Assembly (NCBI GenBank): GCA_014621425.1
Contig: JAANBB010000128.1
Span: 27,916 to 91,915, forward strand
Direction of reading: 5' to 3'
Length of the DNA: 64,000 bases
Source: Cylindrodendrum hubeiense
Taxonomy: Eukaryota > Ascomycota > Sordariomycetes > Hypocreales > Nectriaceae
The notes beneath the pieces were generated by a model, which was not told where the DNA came from, searched no databases, and was given only the letters and a program-made list of their open reading frames with translations. The position numbers and the translations under genes were made by a program. This document shows, piece after piece, positions 22,158 to 34,223 of this stretch (positions are counted from its first letter, which is position 1; each line of letters starts with the position of its first letter).

Positions 22158-23108
22158 TCATCTGCGCCGTTTCACGGGACTCTCGCGCTCGACTAGGCCT
22201 TCGAAGACGGCGTCGCGTTGTGATGTAAAGGTGCGCAGTTGGCCCCGGAGGGCCTCGAGCTCTGATCGGGCCATGTCGGGGTTGCTGGGCAGGCCGTGAA
22301 AGTTGGCCATTTGGAGGTCGAGATCCCGCTTCTCGGCCAGGATGGCGAGATACTCTTGCTCATCGCGGGCGATGTCAGCGGTGGTGGGGTGCGATGCGTC
22401 GGCAGAGGCGGAGAGGGCAGCAACACGGTCCTGGAGGTCAGGCATCTTGGCGGACATGGTCTTGACCTTGCGTTGCAATTCGAGGTTCTGCTTTGCTAGG
22501 TGGGGTGGGGGCTTGTATTCGTCGCCTTGGAGCAGGCGGAGGAGGTTGTGGATCTTGGACGTTTCCTCCTCGATGTGGCGGTGGAGGATGTCGACGCGAG
22601 ACTTCATCTGCTCCGTCTCCTGGATGCTTGCCTGGAGACCGACCATGCGACGACCTAGATCCTCGGGCTCTGGGAAGGCAATGCCGAGCTGGAGTGCCAT
22701 GCTGGACATTGCATCGAGGGCGGTGTGGCCCTCGGCCGGCAGGTTGTGTTGGACGGCGTCGAGCAGGCCCTGTCGTAACGGGCGTCGTGCGCGGGTGTGG
22801 TCATTGCCCGTGACAAACTGGGACGTGGATTGCTGGAGAGAGAGTTCCTTCAGGGCAGCGGATTCGGACTTGGCGAGAAGCTGGCGCTCCTCGTCGGCAG
22901 TGTCGTTGAGGGAGGCGAGGGCGAGGAGGGCCTTGAGGGTATCTGCGTTGCGCTCGAAGGCGGGGACTGGGCGTGGATGGAGCTTTGCGACTAGCCAAGT
23001 GTCGATGTAGGACCAGTCGCGGGCGGTGGATGCGGCGATACGGGCGACGGAGGGGGAGAAGATGGCGGAGTCTTCGGAGAGGTGGTGATGGTGGCGGCGG
23101 TGAGCCAT
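22158..23108 (-). CDS. HAUS1-like coiled-coil protein (augmin subunit)
   Basis: An intronless 316-aa protein. After a His-rich start (MAHRRHHHHLSED) comes a conserved-looking block, ARIAASTARDWSYIDTWL, then FERNADTLKALLALA. The remainder is mostly predicted coiled coil (repeated Leu/Glu/Lys/Gln heptads, for example around residues 155-205 and 245-305) ending in a basic SPVKRRR. This arrangement matches fungal proteins annotated as HAUS augmin-like complex subunit 1, which in animals helps nucleate microtubules from the sides of spindle microtubules. The family call rests on memory of the N-terminal block and overall architecture. A generic coiled-coil protein is the alternative. Confidence 0.62.
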   Translation of the reverse strand: MAHRRHHHHLSEDSAIFSPSVARIAASTARDWSYIDTWLVAKLHPRPVPAFERNADTLKALLALASLNDTADEERQLLAKSESAALKELSLQQSTSQFVTGNDHTRARRPLRQGLLDAVQHNLPAEGHTALDAMSSMALQLGIAFPEPEDLGRRMVGLQASIQETEQMKSRVDILHRHIEEETSKIHNLLRLLQGDEYKPPPHLAKQNLELQRKVKTMSAKMPDLQDRVAALSASADASHPTTADIARDEQEYLAILAEKRDLDLQMANFHGLPSNPDMARSELEALRGQLRTFTSQRDAVFEGLVERESPVKRRR

Positions 23109-24043
23109 GGTGACGGGCGTGGTGTTGGTGTTGGCGGATCTGGGGAGGGGTCAATCGTTGCAATCCGACCCCGCGGCGAGGCACCGGTGGTAATTCCAGG
23201 TCTTGGCGGATGGGGTAGATGGGTGCGGGTTTGTCTGTCAGGTTGGAATGCGTAATTGGTTATTGGGTCATGTCTGGGCAACCGGTGTGGTGGTTGTTGC
23301 GTCGACAAAGGCAGCCGCCACAATTCCATGCGAGGTTGTTCACGAACGGAGGCACACGCAAGGCTGAGTGAGAGGTGGGTTGAAGGGTTGCGCCACAGAC
23401 GGAGCCTAGACCGTGGCTGGTTGGGGGGGCGTCCAGTCGCTGGAAACCTTGTGAAGATCTAGGTACATGCCGGCAGCTGTAGTTACCACGTAGTAGGGGC
23501 TGGTGTGGCTAGTGTGGTCAGTGTGGTCAGTGTGGTTGGCGGCGTGATGCGTGCCTGGGACTTTTCCGGTGCCTCCCCCACCACGGAAACCTTATAGCGC
23601 CCGCCGCTAGCAGCTGCAGCGGGCACCCGCGTACCCAGGTAGTTCGTGTGCTTCCCGATAGGACGGTACTTGTGGACACGTGTAGCTTTGGCGGCTGGGG
23701 CAAGTCGCCGACTGACAGCGCCCCGGGTGGGAAAGAGGACAGCGTGGGCATTGGTGCTTCCTGGCTGTGCAGTTGGTGGGAGAGTCTCGTCGCTGTCCCC
23801 GGCGGGTTGGACGAATGTGAATCGTAGCCTTTCCCGTTGGCCCTTAAAGCCCAAGTTGTCTTCTTCTCGACGTTCCCGCGTCGTCGTCTCCGGTCTGTCT
23901 TTGTGCTTTGCCATTGTCCCTCTTCCATGTCTTGTTGAATCTGCGTGTCCCTTCCATCATTGGACCTCGCTCTCCCTCCCGCCCAAGACGTCACAGTCTC
24001 TATCTTTTATCGTCGTCGTCGTCGTCGGTAACAGCATCTCGCC
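23109..24043. promoter_or_regulatory. Divergent promoter region, HAUS1-like / DNAJC3-like
   Basis: 0.9 kb between two divergent start codons. No other gene seen. It contains a GTGTGGTCA-type 10-bp repeat (about 23501-23538) and, in the leader of the + strand gene, a GTC trinucleotide run (24011-24026). Confidence 0.5.
23501..23538. repeat. 10-bp repeat (GTGTGGTCA-like)
   Basis: Four tandem copies of approximately GTGTGGTCAG with small changes in the first and last unit. Confidence 0.75.
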
Positions 24044-25686
24044 ATGCAGATCCGACTCTCAGCGCTGGCCGTGGCCGCCACGACGCTCCTCGCCACGGCC
24101 CACGGCCTCTCGCCGCAAGACATCCCGTCCGATCTCCCCGTGTCGTCGCTCCTGACGTCGGCGCAGACGCACCTGTCCCGCGGCGAGACCAGCGAGGCCC
24201 TCCTCTACTACGATGCCGCCCTCGCCCGCGATCCCTCCAACTACCTGACGCTCTTCAAGCGCGCGACCACGTATCTGTCTCTCGGCCGCACCACCCACGC
24301 CACCGACGACTTCAACAAGGTGCTGTCCATCAAGCCCGGCTTTGAGGGCGCCCACCTGCAGCTGGCCAAGATCCGCGCCCGCTTCGCCGACTGGGACGGC
24401 GCAAAGGCCCAGTTCCAGTCCGCCAGCCGCAATGCCGACTCGGTCGAGGTTAAGGAGCTGGAGGAGGCCAAGCTGGCCGCTGCGCTGGCCTCAATGGCCG
24501 AGCAGGGCGAGAAGTGGGACGAATGTGTGAACCACGCTGGCACCGCAATCTACATCGCCAACAAGTCGCCCGGCCTCCGCGAGATGCGCGCGCGCTGCCG
24601 CTTCCAGCGTGGCGAAGTTGAGGAGGGCATGGGTGATCTGCAACATGTGCTTCAGTTGAGGCCCGGCGACACCACTCCCCACGTCCTCATCTCTGCCACC
24701 ACCTTCTACGGATTGGGCGATCTGGACAACGGCCTTGCCCAGGTGCGCAAGTGCCTGCACTCCGACCCCGACTCCAAGGTCTGCAAGAAGCTGCATCGCC
24801 AAGAAAAGGCTATCAACAAGGCCTACACCCAGGTCCAGGGCCAATTGAACCGCGGCCAGACCACCACCGCTGGAAGGTCTCTCGTGGGAACGGCTGATGA
24901 GCCGGGTTTGGTCCCCGAGATCCGGAGGCAGGTCGACGAGCTCTTGGAGAGCGGAAGCATCCCGGCGCATGCCAGGGTGAAGCTGTTGGAAGAAGTGGTC
25001 GAGATGACCTGCCAGGCGTATTCCGAGGTAAGCCCCCTCTGCTATATCCTCTCCACGTTCAATTCACTAACTATCATTACCAGTCCACCCACAGGGACGC
25101 CTCCAAGTACTGCGACGAGGCCCTCAGCCTACACCCCAACTCATTCTGGGGACTCCTCCACCTGGGCAAGACACAGCTCAAGGACGAGCTGTACGAGCCC
25201 GCCATCCAGACTCTCCAGAAGGCCGCCGAGGTGCGCCCCGACCGCAAGGACAAGGTCCACCCCATCCTACAAAAGGCCCAGATCGCTCTCAAGCGCAGCC
25301 AGACCAAGGACTACTACAAGGTGCTCAACGTGGCCAGCGACGCCGACGAGCGCCAGATCAAGTCGGCCTACCGCAAGGCCTCGAAGCTGTACCACCCGGA
25401 CAAGGCCGCCAAGCAGGGCATCAACAAGGAGGACGCCGAGAAGAAGATGGCCTCTATCAACGAGGCCTACGAGGTCCTCGGCGACCCGGAGCTGCGCGCC
25501 CGCTTCGACCGCGGCGACGACCCGAACTCCCAGGACCGCGGCGGGAGCCCCTTCCAGGGCAACCCCTTTGGCGGTGGCGGTGGTGGTCATCCCTTCATGT
25601 TCCAGCAGGGCGGCGGTCGTGGCGGCGGCGGCGGCGGTGGTGCCAACTTCAAGTTCCAGTTTGGGGGACAGCAGTTTGGATTCTAA
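24044..25686 (+). CDS. ER-lumenal TPR/J-domain co-chaperone (DNAJC3/p58IPK type)
   Basis: A 528-aa protein from exons 24044-25027 and 25084-25686 (intron 56 bp). Residues 1-22 (MQIRLSALAVAATTLLATAHG) are a signal peptide. Tandem TPR helices fill about residues 30-385, including SALLTSAQTHLSRGE-type and YLTLFKRATTYLSLG units; the TPRs bind unfolded clients. The J domain starts near residue 402 (TKDYYKVLNVASDADERQIK) and carries the HPD motif at 432-434, needed to stimulate the ER Hsp70 BiP/Kar2. The C-terminus is Gly/Phe-rich and ends QFGGQQFGF. No HDEL-type retrieval signal is seen, so retention must be by partners if the protein stays in the ER. Domain order equals animal DNAJC3. Confidence 0.93.
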
Positions 25687-26593
25687 GCTGCAGCTGCAGC
25701 GGCATCTTTGGTTTCGGGGAACAAGACAGTTCGTGTACTACAAAAGGGCGCCCGTGCAGGCGTGCGTGGCTGGTGTTATGGTGTTCGCTCGTCAACATAG
25801 CTTTAGATATACCTTGAGAATTGAAGCATTTTGGGTTCCACCTGTGTACATTCTTGTCGCAAGTCAGGTTCGTCAAGTAGTGTACCTTGCTTGACATGTC
25901 CCATCTGCGTATGCATCATGTACTGCTGCTACGTCCGCTTGCCAACGCCGAAACCGGCTGCGGCTGCAGCTGGGAGGCAAAGTCTGGCCCCCCAAATGAC
26001 GAAATCGCTGCGGACGAGCCGAGCCGAGGGCCATCCATCACATGGAGTAACTTGGACAAGTGGCTACTGATCAATCACATGAATCCGACGAGAAAGAGTC
26101 GTGGCAGGCACAGAATTCAAACACGCCCGCCGATCAGCGCCGAGTCTGCGGCGACGGCGCATTGCTGTATCTTGACACAATATTACCAACAAACATATCA
26201 TCACACACCCCGCCATCTAGCCGAACCGTTCCGCCTTGCCTTCCCTGTAGGATTTGGAGATTTTATGTACACGTCCGTCGTTAGTGTCCAGTCCGCCCTC
26301 AGTCGCTTCTACTCCGAGCGAAGTGCTGGCGGCTGCTTTGCCTGATTCTCTGCAAGAGTCCAAGCCAGGACTGGTCAACGTCGAACCGAAGAGAAAAAGG
26401 GGTCCAGGGTATCGAAGATACTGTCGTCGCCGTCGCCTTCGTCGTATTGGTTGGCGCTATTTTATTGTCTCTTGTCGTTGTCGTTCGTTTTCGACGCTGG
26501 GTTATAGTCCTCGGCTCGAATACGACTTCCGCAAGCGTTCGCCCCCTATCGTCGTCCCCCAGTTGTATATATTTTATGTGGTGTTCAGGTACT
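25687..26593. other. Convergent intergenic region, 0.9 kb
   Basis: Lies between the DNAJC3-like stop and the mitoferrin stop, so it holds two 3' untranslated regions. No conserved coding sequence seen on either strand. Confidence 0.5.
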
Positions 26594-28000
26594 TCACGAA
26601 GCATCGTTGCGCTTGATGAAGTAAGCCCTATTGAGAGAAGGCAACGGTCAGCAATAGAACTGGGCAAGGCGTCTATTTCGGTAATTTCACTTACTTGGAG
26701 AATTCGTACGCTGACCAGCAAATGGCTGTGCTGGGCATTGTAGTGACAATTCGGGGACGAACGCCCTTGAAGAAGCCAAGGAATCCCGCTCTTCGGTACA
26801 GCAGACGGCATCCACCAGCGAAGCTGTTCACGTTTCTCACTTCGGGGTCTACTGCAGTGCCTCGGGTCTGTAGCATGGTCTTGATGACATCCATGGGAGT
26901 TGTAAGTCCGGCCGCGAAACCACCAGCAACGGCGCCAGCCAAGCAGTGTGTTACGGGATCGTAGTCTTTTGCGGGGTTCATGGCGGTGGAGATGGACTCG
27001 TAGGCGAGGAATTGGAGAGCGGTGAAGGGCACTGTCATGGACAAGGTCGTCGGGTACGAGATATAGAAAGCGCCTAGTCCTTCCGTCTTGTAGACATACT
27101 TGGCGCAGTCGACCATGGATCGGTACATCTTGCTCGAGTTCTGGATCTGCATGCGCTGCTTGATGACTGTGAGGATGAGGTGTCAGTTGCCAGATGTTTG
27201 AAGCGGTTTTGGGAAAGCTTGAATTGTAGCGCCATACCATCAAAGGGGTTCATGAAGGCGTCGCTGGCGATGGTGGCGGCGGCACCGCTGGTCGCTGCGG
27301 GATTTCCATATTAGCATCCTGCGACAGGAGTTCGATATATCGGGGGATAAAGCTCACCAGCAGCAAGAGGGTGGTGAACACCAGCTTGGTTTCCACCCAT
27401 GGCGTGCTTAACAGCCTCATATGTCGCAAAGTAGACGGCATGCGCGGGACCTAGCAGTGCGCGTTAGCAGACGGAGGCGGGGCAGGGCGGGAGGGCGGTG
27501 CTGGACTCACCAGCTCCGACAATGACACTGGACATGCCGCGCCACAGGCTGAAGAAGCCCTCGGTCCTGGCCATGTGGAAGGTGTTGCGCATGACACTCG
27601 AGGAAGCCGGGGTGGTGCTCGGGTTGAGGATCTGCATTCGTGTCTGGAAGGCGAGAGTTAGAATTGCGGTCGGGGGCAGGCAGCAGGTAAGGTATACGAA
27701 CCTTGATCGCATCAATGGGATACATGACAGTGTGCTCCTGTATGGCGAGGGCGCGGTTAGTCTTGGACGGAGACGAACGGGGAAGTCGGGGCAGCATACG
27801 GCTATGCCGGCGAAGGCGCCTGCTGCCATATTCTGCAGCAGGGAGAAGTTGGGCGGAAGGGATTCATAGCTAGAGCGGACCTCGTCAGCGGAAATGAACT
27901 TGGAAAAATAATCGACGACGGCGTAGGCGTTCGCAGCTCGCGGCGACACAAGGGGAGCTCACTCGTAGTCCTCGACCTCCTCTGCACTTGGCTGGGCCAT
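26594..28000 (-). CDS. MRS4: Mitoferrin, mitochondrial iron carrier (Mrs3/Mrs4)
   Basis: A 310-aa inner-membrane carrier that brings Fe(II) into the matrix for haem and Fe-S cluster synthesis. Eight exons on the minus strand: 27963-28000, 27800-27869, 27702-27737, 27511-27643, 27358-27450, 27238-27294, 26695-27166, 26594-26627; seven introns of 62-93 bp. The three Solcar repeats each show their Px(D/E)xx(K/R) motif: MYPIDAIKTRMQ, MNPFDVIKQRMQ and TTPMDVIKTMLQ. The N-terminus DYDYESLPPNFSLLQNM and the segment GPAHAVYFATYEAVKHAMGG are typical of Mrs3/4 rather than other carriers. The short last exon encodes YFIKRNDAS. Seven introns in under 1 kb of coding sequence is high for this window. Metal specificity is inferred from the family. 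Confidence 0.92.
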
Positions 28001-31000
28001 GGCGGCCACAGCTTCCGATGCTCCGCCGAAAGGCTTGGATTCGAGGGTAGCCAGGTTGAAAGCTGGGCCAAAGCCGGGCAATTGCGGTTGAGAAGAGGCG
28101 CCGGAGAGCGTCGTGGGGATCGGGAGACGGGCGAGGGCCGCTATGGGACGTCGAGGTCGGCGATGGAGGTGGCCAAGATGAGATAAGACGCAGGCAATTG
28201 ACGGCTCTCAATTCGACCGGGGGTGGGTGGGTTGGTGTAGCGAGTCGTGAGTCGTGAGTGGGTGGCTGGAGGGGGACGTCGTGCCTCGTCGACGGCGGGT
28301 GCGTCGATTAGTTAATCGAATAGAGAGGATGCGCTCCGTGGAAGCGTCGCCGGATGCTCGTGGAGGCGGAGGGTTGAGATGTCGCTGGGATGGAAGCGAA
28401 GAGAGAGCAAGGCGGCGAGCGATGGGACGGATGGAGCAAGGGACGAGGCGGAAAGTGAGTAGCTGTCGTCTGAAAAATTTCCTGGGGGGGGTTTTGCTCC
28501 GTTTACGGCCTCGGAGTCCGGGCAGCTTGGCGGCGGCAGCGGGCAAAGCAAGTAGCCTAGGCCCGCCCGCAGCGCCCGTAGGTACCTCCCAGACAGAAGG
28601 TCAACGGGGCGCGTCCGCGGAGATACATGGTGGAGTGGCTGCGCACTGTAGCTGCGTGGTGAGTGGTATAATTGGGCACCACTCCAGGTACCTTGCCCCC
28701 AGAAGCCCCAGAGGGCGGAAGGGCCGTCGGCCTGCTAGCGCCGAGGTACCTCGCACACAGGTGATGGCAGACGTTGTCATTCTCCAGTGGCCTCCAATAT
28801 GCGTGGGCGGAAGTGTAGTACCGCGCAGCCAAGGTCAGGTTGTCCAACTCCAACGATACGATCCTCCATCAGCGCTCTGGCGCCGGTCATGGCCTTGCAC
28901 TCTCTGGCAGGCCCGATAAACAATCGAGGCTGAGGGGATTTCTCTTATGCGGGACTTGCCTTCCCGTGTCCAGTTGTGCCGCATCTAAAATTATTCACCG
29001 CTGTCCTCCAGCTGAGGGTTCCGCTCGATATACGCCCATCCTGCCTGTATACAGAGTAGGGCCTCGGAACAACACAAACCCCAGCCTCCGCGGGATAGTT
29101 CCTCCGTCGACGCTGTGCAATTCGGCTTTGGGCCTCTCTTTGTTCGACCAGATCGCCCATGGCTCAGACCAACCTCGGGCTCGCATTTCCCCTCACACGC
29201 TGCCGTTGACGCCAGTGCCCCCTTCTCCTCGGGGCGCCGCGGAATGGGGAATAGATAGGACGGGGGACGGGGCACGCTGGAGCGGGCAACGGGCAACGGG
29301 CCAGTGGGCAACGGGCCAGTGGACACGGCGCGCTAACACCGAGCTACCACGGCTCCGGACCCATCCAGCATCTGAATGAAATCTCGGCATGCGAGGGCTT
29401 GTACGTAACCCTTCATTTTATTGCTGTGCAGGCTTCCCCAGCCCCAGCAGCGCCCGTCGCCCGTCGCCCTGGTTGCTGTGCGTTGTCTGCTGGGGACCAA
29501 TCATCAATTATTGCGCACTGTCGCCGGGTGTCACGGGTATCAATCAAACAACCAGAACGAGGGCTCGTCGCCAGTCGACTGCCATCTTGTCTCCTTCTCC
29601 AACCGATCATTAATTCCAGCGTGGAACCCATTGATGCGGCTCTGGAGGCTCTTTCGCCTCGTTTGCCGCTGCGGTGGCTGGAACAAACTCCACCAAGCCA
29701 GACGAGCGTGAGATATGTCTGGGACTCCATCTGCACCCACTACTAGTCGCCCGCTTCATGTGTGATCCCTACCTACTCTCTGACCGTCTGGCGGAGCTTG
29801 TGCAGAACTTTGTCTCGTCGAGTACGGGCTACTCCATCTCGACGCACATCTCTTTCCGCTTTCTGATTCTGTGGACGAACCTAATGTAAACCCCAGCCTA
29901 TGTATTTTTTTTCGTCTCGCAGAACAGTTACCAGCAGACACGGACAGAGGAAGCGGTGCCCTTCGCGTAAGTATCGAGCATGCAAGTCATCCCTTGTCTA
30001 CCTAGGTAGTTACCTACCTACCTACGTACCTCCCTACCTAGGTACCCAACGGAATGGGAAGACTTCCATAATTAGACACGCGGATCCTAGCTGTCGGCAA
30101 AATTAAACCACTGGTGCTTCCATTGCTTCTTCTAGCACTTGTTCTTCTTGGCCAGCCTGGCAGAGATGGCCATCTGGCCCGTACCATACCCGAGGTCCAC
30201 GGAGCACAACCGTGTCTCTCTCCCCAGCTACAGGGATGCTTGTGGCCCTCGACAGCCATCCCCTGCCCTGCACCGCCTCTCGCCCTCGCTCCTGGGGTTT
30301 GGGGTTCGGGGTGCATTGCAGAGGGAGCATTGTCCAGGGATAGGTCGACCCGATGCGAGCTGATGAGGGTCGCAATTAGGTTATCAATCAGCCCAGGTTC
30401 TTCGGCATGGAGCAACCACGCATGCCGACCTCCGACTGCCACTCCCCCGATGCCGCCGATATGCCGATATTTCCTTACCTGCTCCCGAGTGCAGCGACAT
30501 CAAGGACCTACCAACCACAAAGTACTTCGAGTCCACCATCGATGTTCCCGTGGCCTTGTCCCAAGCCACCGATGACCCGGTCGCCCTAGCCGTCTAGACT
30601 CCCTCTTTTTTTTCCTTTGGTTACTTCGTAATTTGCACACGCACCCTTGGCGCGTATCCACACCAGCTACAAGTCACAGTTGCAACCTGCACAGTGCGTA
30701 CCCTGGCACTGTACCCTCTAATCTAATCAATCAATCAGTCAGCTGTACTGCATAGAGGTATCCATCCACCATCCACCATCACCGTATCGGTCAGTCCCTC
30801 CAGGGTCATGTCATGCAGAAAACTCGAATTGCCTCAAGACCGCTCTCACGCGACATCTGTCACAAAAGGCCCCCTGCAAACTTACAGCCCTCCCAGATCG
30901 ATCCTGCCTATCCCAGGCCATCCCAAGAAGCAGTCTTACACTCACTGACACATGTTCACCCGATCTCCGGGCTGTCGAGTCGGAGCCGATTCTCTCACTA

Positions 31001-31385
31001 ATAAATTACTCATCTATAGAAAAAAATGGACTGACAGGCACGCTTTACGCGCGTGGTCAGCCTTGGTTTTTCGAATCGACTCTAACTCAGGCTTGCGTCG
31101 CCTCCAAGCTAAATAGGCCATCAGACCAACAAGGTGGCTTTCATCCATGTATCCTATATTCTCCATCTGCCACACCAAGTCACTCCCCCCTCTGCTTTCC
31201 CTGGATATCAGATTCCCCTTGTCCAAAACGCCACATGCAAAGCGGCCCTGCGCAAGCGAAAAGATGCCTGACAGGGCCCAAAAATAAAAAAGGAAGTCAG
31301 GCGAAGGCAAAGCGAGAGGAGCCACATCATCTCTACGTGCCCCCGACAAAAGGAAATCGTCTCCTCCCCATTCTCTAGCTCTTCT
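28001..31385. other. Gene-free stretch, 3.4 kb
   Basis: Several open frames on both strands overlap each other but none shows a conserved motif, a codon bias like the neighbours, or splice sites that join them. The left end is the mitoferrin promoter and the right end the 3' region of ATG9. A TACCTACC/CCTAGG repeat cluster lies at about 29998-30043. It may contain a non-coding RNA or a fast-evolving gene that cannot be recognised by eye. Confidence 0.5.
29998..30043. repeat. TACCTACC/CCTAGG repeat cluster
   Basis: Tandem TACC units bounded on both sides by the 11-bp palindrome-containing block CTACCTAGGTA. The two blocks are inverted copies because each is nearly self-complementary. Same motif family as near 9.7 kb and 45.5 kb. 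Confidence 0.85.
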
Positions 31386-34223
31386 TTATACCATGCCTCC
31401 ACCCCGGCGAGGTCGCTGTGTCTGTTGCAACTGGTAGATAAGTCCCAGCACGCCGGCGTCCGTCTCCTCAGTGTTAGCCGCGCTGTTCTCTCGGCTGAGA
31501 CCCTTCCCAGGTGATGTCTCCCATGTTGATTCGCCCAGTATTCCCCCGGCTTCGTAAACAGATTCCTCCTGCGCCAGTCTTCGGTCCCCGCTGCCGTCTT
31601 CAAGTGACTCTTCGATAATCTGGCTCTCCCCGCGATATCCGCCACGAGGATGCCTTGATAGGTATAAGCTCCGTGCTCCGACGTTGCCAGCTGCTGGTTG
31701 GTGGTGTTGATCCAGCAACATAGATGCCATTGGTGACGGCGGGGGAATCGCCGGCCCAGTTCGTGGTCCTCGTCCCGGGCCGGGAGCTCTACTTCTTGCC
31801 CTACCCACATCCGCCCGGCCCATGTATGAGCCCTGCATGTCCGCTGCCAACGTCGGCGAGTTGAGCCCCGGGAAAGCTGGCGGAGGGTGGAAAGCCTGTC
31901 GTGACCCTGGTGGCATATGTCCAGGGATTCCTGTTTTGGGGTTGATAACGTAGTTATCAATGAAACCGTAGTATGATGCTGCCATCTTCCCATGCTTCGT
32001 CGAGTAATAGTCCTCCCGCACATCCTGGTGCCTGTCCGGCTGTCCTGTGTTCCCAACCCCTTTCTGGAAGTCGAAGACAGCAAACGAGCACACGTAGCCA
32101 AGCCCATCCACGTGGACAGTGAACTCACGGAAGAAGTCTACAATCTGATCGCTGCACTTGGGCAACGCGAACAAGAGCAGCATCGGTGTCGTAATGATGC
32201 CCATCACCTCTTCCAGAAAGATGATCACCTTCATCTTATACAGCTCAGCAAACTCCAACTTCACCTCGAAGCTATGCAGTCGGCCATGCCAGTGATCTGG
32301 CATGAAATGGGTATACTCGATGACGTTGCGCAGTGCGTACTCTGGGTTGAAGACGAGTGTTTCTTCCGAAACCATTCCTCGCGTGATAGCCCATATAGCA
32401 CCAAAGACACCCAAATAGAAGAGTACCGTCCTGTCTTTAGTGATTTCAAAGTTCAGAAATAGCTCCGAATCCAGTATGGAGCCCACCGCCAGAACAGCAG
32501 TAATAGCTCCGGTCATGAATGCTATACTTCGGGCGATGTCTTCTGTCATTCGCTTGGGGAATTGGTCGAGGTATCGAGTCGCGAAAGGGACTGACATGTG
32601 CAGTCTCTCGTAGAAGATATGCGGTAATTCATTGAACTCCCGAAACTTCCACTCGGCCAGGGACGTGTACTTGCGCGCAGCCGCTAGTTTCGGATCCTTC
32701 TGATATTCCTGCAAAGCTTGTCAGTAAACGCCAGTTCTTGGGATATTTGCAGCACCAACATTGTAGTATGTGAAGAAATACACTATGACAACATAGGCAA
32801 GAACCACTGGAGCAAATATGAGGTTAAGAAATCCTGCAAAATAGAGTCGTTGCTTCAGCTTCTGGCTGAGTACGCCTCTTCGATCTGCCCGGAGAAAGTC
32901 TTGTTGAACTTGACCCAGCTCATTAAATGCCATGTCTAGGATGCAATAATGCAAATACCACTCCATCGTCTTGGAGAATAACTGCCGACCCCCCAAAAAC
33001 GGGACGGGCAGAGAGAGGTCCAGAACATCTTTGTTGATCATTGCAATGAGGTAATTGTCTTTGCGCATGAGTCGATTAGCAATGTCATGAGCATCAAGCC
33101 GCTCCTTTGACTGGCTTCCGATGAAGCGGCGCAGGCTCTTGGATATATTGGTGGCCGTTTTCGGGTTCTGGTCCCGCAACGTCATAAGCCGGGCCACAAT
33201 GTCCTGCCAGGACACAGTTTGCATGTCTTGTTCCGGGATGTCTAGGAGGTGTATGTAGAAGTCCCGGATATAGATGAGGCGCCGGATCTCGATAAAATAC
33301 TGGACTGACTTCCAGATGAAGAAGAACGAGTACAGCCAGATGCCGAGATTCCAAAGCCCAGACATTTTGCTGGTGCACTGTTTGATAACGATTTCATTCA
33401 AAGACTTGCTGTCGGGAACCTTGGAATAGTCAATGCATTGGCACAGAAATGTCAGCAAAACGGCCACAAAGAGGGTCTCACTACCGAAAGATCAGCATGT
33501 TGGGCTCAGTTCATGGTCTCGGGGTATTGAGACTCACAGTAACCACAAAGCGTTGGCGCACAAGATGCACCACAGCCCACCCCCTTCGTAATAGTCGTAC
33601 ACGTCCCGCATAAAGCTATCCAGATTCGAGGTGTTAACCCATCTCCAGAGCGCCTTTTCCCGAGGACCACCCGACATTATCCCTCTCATCAAAGGCGTTG
33701 GCTGAGGCCCTGGCGGGGCGCTGAATGGGTCATCCTGGTGAAGTCTTTGCTGCGTGGTTGCTGCATCCCATTGTGCCCGGGCTCTTGCTGAAGACGGCCC
33801 AGCTGCCGCGTGGGGAACGGGGTCCGGTTGTCGTCCTGAACGCCTTGAGGGAGCCGGCAGAAGATTTTCTGCTTCATTGGCCTCTACTAGAAGAGAAGCT
33901 GGCACATCGTTGTCTACTTCATCATCTTGGTGAGCTGGCCATCTTGAGGATTGTCCGCTGAAATGGCGTGCGTGTGCGGCGGCCTGGCGGGTAGCTCGGT
34001 TGTTATCCTTCGTGTCAAAGGCTGCGCTATCGACTGTCATGCGGCTGTCACCAACTGCCAGGCCTTCCGCATCAAAATCGTTGAAATGCTGCCCCAAGTT
34101 TTCCTCGTCCAGGCCGGGGTGGTCGTCCGTGTATCCGTCGTCTTCACGAGAACGCAACTGCTCGTAGAATGATCGCGAGCCTTTAGAAGGCGGCGCTATC
34201 CGAGAGAAGATATTGGAAGTCAT
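31386..34223 (-). CDS. ATG9: Autophagy protein Atg9, lipid scramblase
   Basis: A 909-aa multi-pass membrane protein, the lipid scramblase whose vesicles seed the phagophore and which works with Atg2. Exons on the minus strand: 33538-34223, 32760-33480, 31386-32708; introns 57 and 51 bp. The N-terminal 190 residues are polar and likely disordered. The core begins near VNTSNLDSFMRDVYDYYEG and includes the conserved segments LIYIRDFYIHLLDIPEQDMQ, NYLIAMINKDVLDL, GRQLFSKTMEWYLHYCI, SLAEWKFREFNELPH and RLHSFEVKLEFAELYKMK, with hydrophobic spans between. The C-terminal 220 residues are Pro/Gly/Ser-rich. Intron 2 has an unusual GTTGGT donor but restores the conserved TYYN-EYQKDP junction and has a good TACTGAC branch site. 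An upstream ORF overlaps the start codon. Confidence 0.95.

Noticed and set aside
22303..23010. A 235-codon plus-strand frame across the HAUS1-like gene
   Set aside because: Composition (Trp/Arg/Ser-rich) is that of an antisense shadow; the minus-strand protein has heptad structure and a conserved-looking N-terminus.
26254..27152. Possible extra gene on the plus strand opposite mitoferrin
   Set aside because: The open frames are antisense to mitoferrin exons and its 3' region; no conserved motif.
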